Assembly: GCA_015680685.1 (NCBI GenBank)
Contig: MNCI01004126.1
Span: 751,456 to 815,455, forward strand
DNA: 64,000 nucleotides
Source: Gnetum montanum
Lineage: Eukaryota > Streptophyta > Gnetopsida > Gnetales > Gnetaceae
Direction: 5' to 3'
Shown piece after piece: positions 47,232 through 57,135 of this stretch. The notes beneath the pieces are model-generated. The model did not search any database and had not been told where the DNA came from. It saw only the letters and a program-made list of their open reading frames with translations. The number at the start of each line of letters is the position of its first letter. Positions within the stretch are counted from its first letter, which is position 1. The position numbers and the translations under genes were made by a program.

Positions 47232-48017
47232 ATAGTCATTAACTTTTTCCTTTTAATTGTAGTTTATGGAAGATGTGGATTATAACAAGTTTTGGTTTAC
47301 TGATTCATTCATTTGAAATGATTTGTTCTGGTTACAAGTATACTAGTACAAGAGCAAGGTGTAAGAACCCTTTCTTTTATACTACTTGATAAAAAAGTAG
47401 ATATCTCCTTAAAACTATCTACTACTACCTTCATTTGAAGCTTTGAACTTACAGAAGTCTAGGAAACTTTCTAGAAAAAAGTCACTTTCTTTTGAAAGAT
47501 CAATTTTTTTTGCTAATTATTTTTACATAAATGATGATGAGAAAAGTGTAGGAACTAAAATGAAAAGTGCAATAGCAGTAAGTGTAAGAATATTATATTC
47601 CATAATATCATTAATTAAATCAAATTTTTAGGTAATTTTGTTTAAGATTGATGTCTTGGGAAGAATTTATAGTTGATGTAAAAATGTCATTTTCATAAAA
47701 GATTAAATCTTCGGTATTAAAAACACCATATTATACCAAAACATAGTTTTTCTTTCTAGTATATTTTGGAGATAAATACGAACAAATAAGATGAAGGGAT
47801 CATTTTACATATATAAACTTATTTATTATTAAACATAAGTTTACTTCTTTTTTTTTTGACAATATATCAAAGTATATGCATCGATATGAGATATGGCATT
47901 CTCAAGTATCATAAATTAGTTTAATGAGAAAAAAATGAGTAAGCACATTATGTGTTATAGTACATTTCTTTTATTTTTCTTTTCTAAAAAATGTTTGTAA
48001 AAAGGATTGGTTTTTTT
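47232..48017. other. Stretch between copy E and the rps4 copy
   Basis: 786 bp, AT-rich. One 62-codon frame (47443-47631) with Lys/Ser-rich sequence that I cannot assign. It may be plastid spacer upstream of rps4, but I see no trnT gene. Confidence 0.4.
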
Positions 48018-48623
48018 ATGTCCCATTATCTAGGACCTCATTTTGAAATAATATGCCACCTTAAAACATTACTAGGACTCACTAGTAAATGACCCAAATA
48101 TAAATGCATGTCTATCAATCTTCTAGATCATGGTGGAAAAAAAAATCAATCTCAATATGTTGCTTGTTAACAAGAAAAAAAATAACTCCATTTTCATTTT
48201 GAATTAATAGAACAATAGTTACATCAATATGTTTATATTGCTAAAAAAGTTTACGAATTAATGAGGCAATTTCTTTAAAATTATTTGAAACGCATTTAGA
48301 TAACATTCTTTATCAATTTGGCTTGGCTAGTACCATTCCTTGAGCTAAATAGTTAGTTAATTAGAGAAATATTTTGGTGAATGATCATGTAGGTAATATA
48401 CTAAGTTACAAGATGTCATAACTATCAAAGAGAAAAACCTTGATGGACTAGAATCTATCAAATCTAAAAATATTAATAAGGCTCAAGAAAATAAAATCCA
48501 TAGCATTTAACTCTAGAATTATCACAAAATAAAGGAATAGTTAATAAAATAATAGATAGAAAATACATTCAATTGAATATTAAAGAAATTCTAGTTATAT
48601 AATATTATTCTTTCCAAATTTAA
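48018..48623 (+). pseudogene. rps4: Nuclear copy of plastid rps4, full length, decayed
   Basis: Plastid ribosomal protein S4. It spans 606 bp from ATG to TAA, the usual plastid size. The start reads MSHYLGPHFEIICHLKTLLG, close to the conserved MSRYRGPRLKIIRRL start, followed by LTSK*PKYK. The end reads NKGIVNKIIDRKYIQLNIKE and ILVI*YYSFQI (* marks stops), matching the conserved C-terminus. Stops and at least one frameshift lie in between. Neighbouring trnS-GGA and ycf3 keep the plastid order and orientation. Confidence 0.93.
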
Positions 48624-48681
48624 ATCAAGGGGAATATTTTTGGACATTAATTTTATGTAATAAAGGTGAAAAGTCAGATAT

Positions 48682-48767
48682 GGAAAGAGATGGGTTCAAA
48701 CCCTCAATAGACATACATCTACATAGAAATTCCAATGCTACATCTTGAACTACACAAGTATCTTTCC
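48682..48767 (-). tRNA. trnS-GGA: Nuclear copy of plastid trnS-GGA, decayed
   Basis: 86 bp on the minus strand, starting GGAAAGATACTTGTGTAG and ending CCATCTCTTTCC. The anticodon loop reads TTGGAAT with anticodon GGA. The T arm GAGGGTTTGAACCCATC and the long variable arm of serine tRNAs are visible. Several stem positions are mutated (the D arm lost its GG-rich loop), so it is unlikely to be active. Orientation opposite to rps4 and ycf3 is as in plastid genomes. Confidence 0.85.
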
Positions 48768-49053
48768 TTTAATCTTGAAAAAAAAGATAAAAAAAAAATT
48801 TGAAATAAAAATTAACATTCTTAATTAACCCTAGTAGGCTTGGCTTAAAACTTATTTTTACACATGTAAATATAAATTTCTAAAATTTTGTTAAAATTAA
48901 ATGAAACAAAATAACAAATTAAAATTTGACTATGCAAATATCTAAAAAATAAATTTTTTTGATAAAATCTTTACTATATTAGTAGATATCATCTTGTAGA
49001 TAGTTTCTATGGCTTTGAAAAAAAAGGAAGCATTTACTTATTATAGATATGAT

Positions 49054-49726
49054 GTCATTTATACGTGTGTTTGCTTTTTTTCTAACTATTTATAATTTTC
49101 AGGTTCAATCAAAAAATATTATTTGATTATAAAGAAAAAAAATAAATGAAATCTTATGCTTAGTAAAGGTAAGTTTTGGAAGTAACTCCTTTTGTCATGT
49201 ATTCTTGATTAAAGCATCCTTAAATGGCCCAATCTCTATGCCAAAGATTGTAGTGTCACACAAAAAGGATACCTATGGTATTTTATAAATTGTCTAATAG
49301 GTACACATCAAGGGAGAAGCATTACATATGGGAATCGATAAAACAAAAGTTCTGTTTGAATTAAACACTTAGCCATACAATACTTTATGAGGGTAATTTA
49401 GTCTTGTAAGGACAATAAAAAATCATCTCTTTTGTACTTAGAATATTGATAAAACCACTAGGATCTTTTAGGTTGATTAAATCTAATTTTGAAAGGTTAT
49501 TTTTTAGTATGAAACTTTATTCAAAGAATTTTTCTTTTTGAAAGGGATAGCTAGAAATTGCTAATGAATAGAATATGCTACCCCATGTGCTATAAACTGA
49601 GAACAACAATTTTTTTGTATTCTTCCTATTATAAGGAAAAATCCGTGTGAGATAAGGGTCTCATGTATGATTTTGAACTAGAGATTTTTCTCATTGAATG
49701 AATAAAAAAAATGGGTTACCATGACA
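49054..49726 (+). other. Group II intron 1 of the ycf3 copy
   Basis: About 673 bp. Near its end (49647-49680) a decayed domain V hairpin is visible: CCGTGTGAGATAAGGGTCTC followed by ATGTATG. The 5' boundary is a decayed GTGCG (GTCAT). Confidence 0.8.
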
Positions 49727-49930
49727 AGTGTTAGCATAATCAAAAAGAGAATATGGACAAGCTTTTCAAAATTATTATGAAGTAATGTGTTTGGAAATAG
49801 ATCCTTATGATTGAAGCTATATACTTTATAATATAGGTCTTGTGGATCCAATCTTGAATACTATTTTTAGGTGTTAGAATGAAATCCAATCTTACCACAA
49901 GCTCTTAATATAGTCTTGATCTACCATTAT

Positions 49931-50537
49931 GTGTGTCTATTCACATAATAGAATTACTTAAATAATGTCTATAAAGAGAAAGGTTTTCTACATATATGTT
50001 GTTGCTATTTTTCAAGAAATGGTTAGATTCTTAGTAAGCTACAGTTAAAAACTGTCCTTTTCTCATGCCTAAGTGGATAAAAAAAATTATATTCCATGGA
50101 AAAGATATTCCAAAATTTAAGTTGAAATGCACCACAAGGATCAATTTTGTTTTTTGGAATTGATACAATTAAATCTACTTGCAAAAGTTGTGAGATTTAC
50201 TCATGTAATAGCATTTATTCATTAAGAAGTATTATTTAGTGATATAGTATTAGATCCTAAGGACACTCTTTTGTTGAGAGAAGTTTGTTTTTTCTTAATT
50301 TTATACAAAGATAATTTTTACAAAGACTTCTATTTTTATAAGGCTGATTTTGAACTTGAAGCTAGTATAAAGGTATAAATAAAATAATCAAAAGTAAATT
50401 TTGAAACTTCTCTCATTTACTTTTTAGGATCCTTTGATAAGCATTTTTTAATATAATACTAAAAAATAGATGATCAAGCCATGAGGTAGAAAACCCTCAA
50501 GTACAATTCTAATGGAAGAATTAACCTATTTTGACCA
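49931..50537 (+). other. Group II intron 2 of the ycf3 copy
   Basis: About 607 bp. It starts with the canonical GTGTGTCTAT. A domain V-like hairpin lies at about 50478-50510 (AGCCATGAGGTAGAAAACCC, then TCAAGTACAATTCT). Confidence 0.8.
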
Positions 50538-50688
50538 AGGAGAACATACTATTCAATAAGGGGATCCCAAATTTGCAAAAGTTTGATTTGATCAAGCTAT
50601 AGAGTACTAAAAACAAGCTATAATGCTTGCTCCAAAGAGTTACTTCAAAGCATAAAATTGGTTAAAGATTATAGGGCATTTTGATTGA

Positions 50689-51480
50689 ATTATAAAAACA
50701 CCCCCTACCTAATAACAAGGTTCCAAGAAACCTTTCTGCTTAATATATTTTAGAGCTAATTTTTTCTATCTAAGTTTTTATTATTGATTTTTGTTAGAAT
50801 TTGTTAATATTTAAATAAATAAAGAAAAAATAATACAAAGAAAGTGCATTAAGTACCTTTTATAATATGTCATAATAAAAGGTAATACCTGTCTTAGATC
50901 CACTTTCCTTTTCTACTTTTTGTAGTTTTCAAAATTTTAAATGAACCAAAGAGATGGATTGAGATGTATTTCCCCAAACTTAACTAAGCCATGTTGGCAA
51001 TTTTTTTCACTTTTAAATTTTATCATGAACAAGAAGAATAATAAAATTAGATTAAAAAATGTGTTATTCAAAAACTTATGATACCTTTAAATAATTTGAC
51101 ATTTCAAGTCTATTTACACATGCAAATATTCTTTTTCTTTTTAACCTTAAAAGAAATGAGAGAAGCTTGTTCTCGATAATGTAAAGAGTAAGAGAAGCCC
51201 AATTTTTTCTAAAGTTAAAAGTAAAGAATTAAACATGAATAGAACTTATAGTATTTATTATGGATTTATTACCAAAATGATAGTCATATTTTAAAATTAA
51301 CATATTTACTATAAAAAAATTTATTCAAATTTTAGCGTTATGTTATAAGAGGAATGTAAGAGTTATTCAAATTTCAAGATTTTAAAATAGGGCCTTTAAT
51401 GACAAAATTATGAAATGATTCAAGTTCTAAATCTCAAATGTGAAACCATAATAACCAAGCTTTTAGTATACAAGGAAATA
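50689..51480. other. Stretch downstream of the ycf3 copy
   Basis: About 790 bp, AT-rich. In plastid genomes psaA follows ycf3, but I find no psaA-like codons here, so the plastid segment probably ends within or before this stretch. Confidence 0.45.
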
Positions 51481-51623
51481 ATTTTGGCCAAGAGGCCAAC
51501 TCATCTCATAGGAAAAGGGGGGAGGGGGGAGTGCATTTGTCACCCTCCATGTCATACACCATGTAAGATTTGATGAAATGGGAAAAAATTAACTAAAGAG
51601 CCACACCTTTTTGTATTCCCATT

Positions 51624-51935
51624 GTGCAGAATGTGAACCAAAGAGCCATAACTTTTCATATTCCTGCTGCACACATAGAAAGGCCAAATGCAACCAAATG
51701 CAAAATGGGAATGGGAATGGGAATGAGAATTTCATTTCTATTTTGTCTCTATCTCTGTTTACAACTGTTGTTACAAGCCACCTGGCCCAACCAAACTAGC
51801 TTTGATAACTTTAGCTTTGGAGCTTTGCCAAAGCGCTGGAAAGGAACCTACGATGGTGGCCCATGCTTCAACTGCAATAACAAGCTCATCAACATGCGTT
51901 TCTTCAACCAAGGAAGCAATAAGGTAGTAGGCTAG
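51624..51935 (+). CDS. Possible short open frame, unrecognised
   Basis: 103 codons. From the internal Met run (MGMGMGMRIS) the frame reads a hydrophobic stretch FLFCLYLCLQLLL resembling a signal peptide, then a Cys-containing part with GGPCFNCNNKLIN. The Met-Gly codons come from a GGGAAT repeat (51707-51725). Base composition is richer in G and C than the surroundings. A minus-strand frame of 70 codons overlaps (51771-51983). I recognise neither and cannot say which, if any, is real. Confidence 0.2.
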   Translation: MQNVNQRAITFHIPAAHIERPNATKCKMGMGMGMRISFLFCLYLCLQLLLQATWPNQTSFDNFSFGALPKRWKGTYDGGPCFNCNNKLINMRFFNQGSNKVVG

Positions 51936-51983
51936 TTGGCCCTTGCTGCATCCTTGCTTAACACCAAGGGCCATGACATGCAC

Positions 51984-53095
51984 ACATCATCAACAATCAT
52001 AATACAATTTTTGTTATAATAGCTAAAAGATCCCTTCATTTAGGTTTCTTTTTTTGGATAAAATTTATATATAAATTAGGCCAATATGTTTTTTGAGTAG
52101 CTTTGTTTGAATGTATGTTTTAAGCATAAAATTTTGTAGGTAGGGGTGATAAGGGGTAGAGCTAGAGGCATTCAAGGAAAGATAGTAATGGCTACAGTTG
52201 AAGTTGCAGCCTGAGGGGAAGGGTTCTAAAGTTTCTATGTCAACAATAGCCTTTGGTTATTAGAATCTATTTCTAGAAACAAACTTTCTGTGAGTTCTTT
52301 TATGTGTGTTTTTGTTAATTTTTTATAGTGAATTGTAACATGTTGAGCATTACATTTTGATGATTTTGTGCAAATTTCATAGTTTCACTTCAAGCTAAGC
52401 TCTTCTATCATCAGTACTTGGCATGCTTTCCTATACATTTGCTTTCCCAGTGCAAAAACATTTCAAAGTTTGGTTTTATTCTTTTTTCAATGCTTTCTGG
52501 AGTGGTAAGGAATTCTAAAATTGTAATTTTTTGCTACTACCTTCAGTAATCTTCTTTTACTACATCCTTTTTCAATGTAAAGAAACATTTGTAAGTTCAT
52601 TTTCTCTTTATCTCATTGTATATTTTGTGTAGGTTTTATCATTTCTATGGTTGTGCTTTGAAATTTAGCAGTTACCATGGAGTAGATGCATTCAGTTGTT
52701 ACGATTGTGACTACTTTTTTATTTGCAATATGCATTTCAATAAAATGCAAAAGTGTTAGCATTTTTGCTAGCACATGAATATTATTAGCCAATTTGAGAT
52801 GTGGCTTGACTTCAGTAATAATTTTAACAATTTTTTTTGCTTATTAGGAGGACTTAAAGAGTTCAAATTTGATAATTTCTTCTTACCTTCTCACATGTAG
52901 TGAGGCCTTTTCTTTATGTACATATTATTTGATTGATGGAATCTAATGGATGATATAGTTGTTAACATGGTAAATTTTAAAAACGAGAACTTCTACAACT
53001 CTAGCAACCTAGACCCTAGGAAGATCATGCTGTGATAATCCTAGCTAATGTTGAGGAAAATAGCGACGAGCTGTCTGCCAACTCACATATCTTGC
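51984..53095. other. Stretch without recognisable genes
   Basis: About 1.1 kb of mixed composition; no frame above 60 codons and no family motif recognised. Confidence 0.4.
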
Positions 53096-53099
53096 CATA

Positions 53100-53645
53100 A
53101 TCATAAATAACCAATTATTTATAAATCTTCCCTAGCCAAAGAGTCATTGCAAGGAAGCCAATGATTATATTTATCTCGATTATATATAATGATATATTTA
53201 TAATCATAAACATAAATGATTATAAACATTTCATCATAAATAAAGTTGGTTATTTATAATCATTTCATTATATATATCTTATAGATAATGCTAACTGAGA
53301 TATAATCATTATGGGTTAGCATTATAAATGAATAAATAATATCTCTAAAATTATAAATTATGAGTAATATTTCATCATATCTTGGCTTTATTTATTATGA
53401 AATGTTTACCGTTCAAATGAATCTTATAATCCATAATATCTCATATTATCATTATGGATTATTGCTCTAATTATAATAATCTCATAACATTTATTAGATT
53501 CCACAATAATTAGAATATAATAATTATGAATGAGGTGTTAGCATCGTTCATATCTTGTCCATTGTAATAATAATGTTAATATACAAAATCCCATGATATA
53601 ATAATAACATTATATATGCATTTGTAACATGATTTTCTATATCTC
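53100..53645. repeat. Very AT-rich block full of short inverted repeats
   Basis: Words such as ATAATCAT, ATTATAAT, TTATAATCATT and ATAAATGATTATAA recur in both orientations over about 550 bp. The block lacks coding potential. It could be a scaffold/matrix-attachment-like region or a decayed MITE cluster; the sequence alone does not decide. Confidence 0.45.
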
Positions 53646-53695
53646 CACGAATGAATATGCCTTACAAATACATGTTGTGGTGCTAATTTAGTTTG

Positions 53696-53955
53696 ATCTC
53701 TTCGTATTCCCTCACCTGTATGCACCACATGCATGGGATCTAAAGAATTAGTGCAGGGGAGTTGAATCTCTACTCAATTAATGCCCCCTAACCTCTGAGC
53801 TTCCCATTCGTCTCTTTGTATTCCCTCACATGCATGCACCACATGCAAGGGAGCCAAAGAGTCACTACAAGGGAGTTGAATCTCTATTCAATTGATGTCC
53901 CTCGACCCTTGGGCTCCCCATTCATCTCTTCATATTCCTTCACGTGTAGGGCCCG
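53696..53955. repeat. Tandem repeat, 114-bp unit, about 2.3 copies
   Basis: Unit starts at 53696 (ATCTCTTCGTATTCCCTCAC), 53810 (GTCTCTTTGTATTCCCTCAC) and 53924 (ATCTCTTCATATTCCTTCAC). The spacing is exactly 114 bp twice, and blocks such as GCACCACATGCA and GGGAGTTGAATCTCTA recur in each full unit. Confidence 0.85.
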
Positions 53956-54261
53956 ACGTGGGTAATAATGAATATTTATTATTATTATTATAAACGATGA
54001 TGATTATGGTTACAATGATGGTTACGATCATGGCAATGGTTAAGGTGATGACAGTTACGGTGTGATGCAATATTTAAAGATATTGAACTTAGGCACCGTG
54101 TTACAAGATTAAGAGGTGCAATATTGGAATTCATGCATTTTTAGAAACATGGATTCTACTACTATTAGTCCTAATAGAGAAGGTAAAAAACACTTTCTTC
54201 AAGATTAAAAACAACAACCATCTACTGCAACAAGTAGTGCAACAACTATCTACTACAACAA

Positions 54262-54750
54262 GTAATGCAATCTCTACTTATATGTGAAGGTGCAAGGGTA
54301 ATGCTTACAGTTAACCTTTGGCCTAAAGCAGGATTGGTGAATGGTGCATTTGGCATGATTCATAGTATTATGTATCCCTAAGGTAAATAGCCATTTGCAT
54401 TACCATTATACATTATTGTTGATTTTGACTCCTACATTGAATGTGCCTTTGATAATGGCAATCATCATCATGTGCCAATTGTACCTGTGGTCCAAGGAGC
54501 ATCTCATCAGTTACCATTATGGTTGGCATGGGCCATGACTATTCATAAATCTCTAGGAATGATACTAGATAAGGCTAATATTCACATTGGTTTAAGAGAA
54601 GTTATAGGTCTAACTTTTGTTGAATTTATTTAGAGTCAAGACCATTGATGCTTTAAAGATTCATCCTCCTTTTCATGTGCAAAGATACAAAAAGATTTCA
54701 TATACTAAACATCTCCAAAGTAGAATTGCACAAGAAGTTTGTTTTGCTCA
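54262..54750 (+). pseudogene. PIF1-type helicase, C-terminal part, broken
   Basis: A plus-strand frame reads CEGARVMLTVNLWPKAGLVN, later VDFDSYIECAFDNG, LPLWLAWAMTIHKSLGMILD and GLTFV, then SRVKTIDALKIHPPFHVQRY. These are the last helicase motifs of PIF1-family superfamily 1B enzymes, including the T-I-H-K-(S/A)-x-G motif and the S-R-V box. Three in-frame stops (two near 54380-54390, one near 54631) and loss of the N-terminal half, with the Walker motifs, make it dead. The sequence differs from the usual plant Helitron form (A-M-T-I-N-K-S-Q-G). Its 3' end is the start of the 413-bp tandem array. Confidence 0.7.
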
Positions 54751-56237
54751 GTTGGAGAATTAGGCATATTGAGTTCACACTTATTATAGTATTTTTCCTT
54801 TTGCTCAATCCTATTATACAAGTCTGTAATGTTGGTTGCAATAATTATGCAATGCATTCCTTCATTAACATATAAGAAATATATAAACTTTTGTTTTAAC
54901 TAATTTATGTTTGCTAGTATATATTATTTGGAATGCAAATAGTGATGATAACTTAAACAATAAAAAAATAATTAAATTCTACTCATAGCCCGCAAAACTG
55001 CTCCACAAGAGAACTTACGGGTCTAACATTTGTTGCATCATCTAGAGTCAAGACCATTGATTCTTTAAAGATTCATCCTCCTTTCCATGTGTAAAGATAT
55101 AGGAAAATTTCAAATGCTAAACACCTCCAAAGTAGAGTTTCACAAGAAGTTTGTTTTGCTCAATTGGAGGATTCAGTATATTAAGTTCACACTTATCATT
55201 GTATTTTTCTTTTTTCTCAATCCTCTTATGCAATTCTATAATGTTTGTTTCAATAATTGTGCAATGTATTCCTTCATCAACATATACAAAATATATAAAA
55301 TTTTATTTTACCCAATTTATATTTACCAATATATATTATTTGGAATGCAAATAGTGATGATAACTTAAAAAAGAAAAAAATAATTAAATTTTACTCATAG
55401 CCTACAAAATCGATACACAAGAGAACTTACAGGTCTAATATTTGTTGCATTATCTAGAGTCAATGCTATTAATTCTTTAAAGATTCATCCTCCTTTCTAT
55501 GTGCAAAGATACAGAAAGATTTCAGATGCTAAACATCTCCAAACTAGAATTGCACAGGAAGTTCATTTTGTTCATTTGGAGGATTAAGCATATTAGGTTC
55601 ACACTTATCATTGTATTTCACCTTTTTCTCAATCCTATTATACAGCTCTGTAATGTTTGTTACAATAATTATGTAATGTATTCCTTCATTAACATATACA
55701 AAATATATAAACTTTTATTTTAACCAATTTATGTTTACCAATATATATTATTTGGAATGTAAATAGTGATGATAACTTAAAGAAATAAAAAAAATAATTA
55801 AATTTTACTCATAGCTCATGAAACTGCTACACAAGAGAACTGACAGATCTAATGTTTTTTGCATTATCTAGAGTCAAGACCATTGATTCTTTAAATATTC
55901 ATCCTCCTTTTTATGTGCAAAGATACAGAAAGATTTAAAATGCTAAACATCTCCAAAGCATATTGCACAAGAAGCTTGTTTTGCTCAATTGGGGGATTAG
56001 GCATATTAAGTTCACACTTATCATTGTATTTTGCCTTTTACTCAATCCTATTATATAGCTCTGTAATGTTTATTGCAATAATTGTGCAATGTATTCCTTC
56101 ATCAACATACACAAAATATATAAACTTTAATTTTAACTAATTTATGTTTACTAGTATATATTATTTGGAATACAAATAGTGATGATAACTTAAAAATAAA
56201 AAAATAATTAAATTCTACTCATAGACTGCAAAACCGC
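54592..56237 (+). repeat. Four tandem copies of the helicase 3' end, about 413 bp each
   Basis: Equivalent points GGTCTAAC/GGTCTAAT/GATCTAATG lie at 54607, 55020, 55432 and 55846, so spacings are 413, 412 and 414 bp. Each unit holds the last 45 or so helicase codons (TFVA..SRVKTIDSLKIHPP...) and about 270 bp of AT-rich sequence ending GATGATAACTTAA...CTCATAG. The junction shares AGAGAA with the upstream helicase frame. Frames of 74-93 codons starting MCKD in units 2-4 are out of the helicase frame and are by-products. Confidence 0.88.
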
Positions 56238-56324
56238 GTCATTAGCTTAGATATATATATATATTTATAAATTGGCCAAGATGATTTTAAAAAAAATGAT
56301 GTTAACCAAGCCCGACTACTAGAT

Positions 56325-56599
56325 GAGGTAACAAGATAACTAAAAATGGAATCGCTCATCCCTCATCTATTTCTCTACTACTTACCCAATTTAGTTTTAC
56401 CCTCTCGATCAAGTTTGCTCTTCCTTTGTTTGTTTATGGTGTTTTTGAGAATTATTTATGCAAGAGATTTATTTCTCAAAAATTCCATAAAAAAAACAAA
56501 CAAAGAGAAAACTTAACCAAGAGGGTAAGACTAAATTGGGTAAGTGGTAGAGAAATAGAGAAGGGATGGCTGATTCCATTTTTAGTTATTGTACCACCT
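56325..56599. repeat. Long hairpin: two 125-bp arms around a short loop
   Basis: Left arm 56325-56450, right arm 56472-56599, loop about 21 bp. Matching words include AACTAAAAATGGAAT with ATTCCATTTTTAGTT, CTACTACTTACCCAATTTAG with CTAAATTGGGTAAGTGGTAG, and CCTTTGTTTGTTT with AAACAAACAAAG. Only scattered mismatches. It could be a foldback/MITE-type element or give a small-RNA-producing hairpin. It lies at the border between the AT-rich helicase region and the LTR of the Tat-like element. Confidence 0.88.
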
Positions 56600-57120
56600 G
56601 AAATCGTCGGTCTCCGGCTGGAAGGAAACAGAGACCGTGGGATCGCAGGGCATGCACAGAAGACCCTACCTTCGCCTGAGGGCGAGCTGGAATGTACGAA
56701 GGTAGAGTACCTTAGGTGGTCCCCACGCAGATCAGACAAAGATTTCCCCAAACGTATACTGAAGTGCTATACGCTGGGTTATACGTAAATGGCGTCACGG
56801 GCGTAAACGAGAGCGTAATAGGTGCGAACAGAGCATAAATGTAAACGAGTGTAAATAGAACACATGTAAGAAATTAACATAAACTGTAAACAATGCTATT
56901 ACAGAATGAAAGTACAATGCACCGGTCTAACGCAGTTATGATGGAACACAAGGCGGATGAAAAGCCCCGATGGATGCAGAGACGACTCAGCTAGTTCGCA
57001 CTGCAGGCGCAGCGTAGAGACTATGTGTGCAGCATACAGGACTGTCCAGCGTAAAAGGGTTTTAGCTCTGGTGTACAGCGTAATTGTTCTCTGGTATGCT
57101 CTCGGATTTTTCTGCCAACA
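56590..57120 (-). repeat. Probable 3' LTR of the Tat-type element
   Basis: On the minus strand it starts TGTTGGCAGAAAAATCC at 57120, right after a purine tract (57121-57135), and ends GGTGGTACA at 56590 (531 bp, TGT...ACA ends). Rich in GCGTAAAC-like words. No second LTR is in the window to confirm it. Confidence 0.6.
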
Positions 57121-57135
57121 CCCCTCTTTCTCCCT
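57121..57135 (-). other. Polypurine tract of the Tat-type element
   Basis: Minus-strand AGGGAGAAAGAGGGG, directly before the LTR start TGTTGG. Confidence 0.65.

Larger units (their letters stand above)
48932..50688 (+). pseudogene. ycf3: Nuclear copy of plastid ycf3 with both introns
   Basis: Ycf3 (Pafl) assembles photosystem I and has tetratricopeptide repeats. Exon 1 (48932-49053) contains DKIFTILVDIIL and KKKEAFTYYRY. Exon 2 (49727-49930) contains SKREYGQAFQNYYEVMCLEI followed by DPYD*SYILYNIGL (* = stop), and later NPILPQALNIVLIYHY; it is about 24 bases short of the usual 228. Exon 3 (about 50538-50688) contains GEHTIQ*GDPKFAKV and ends NWLKIIGHFD. Splice sites and exon sizes fit the plastid gene, but stops in every exon show a dead copy. 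Introns kept means DNA, not RNA, was transferred. Confidence 0.94.

Noticed and set aside
41324-47236. Target duplication of copy E (AAAAG against ATAGT or AATAG)
   Set aside because: Requires a one-base shift and still has a mismatch; not better than chance in AT-rich DNA.
48018-50688. Functional plastid genes or a plastid contig
   Set aside because: Stops in all exons, retroelements on both sides and lost tRNA stem pairs show nuclear pseudogenes.
55087-56140. Repeated frames of 74-93 codons starting MCKD
   Set aside because: They look conserved only because the 413-bp unit is tandemly repeated; they are out of frame with the helicase codons that have motif support.
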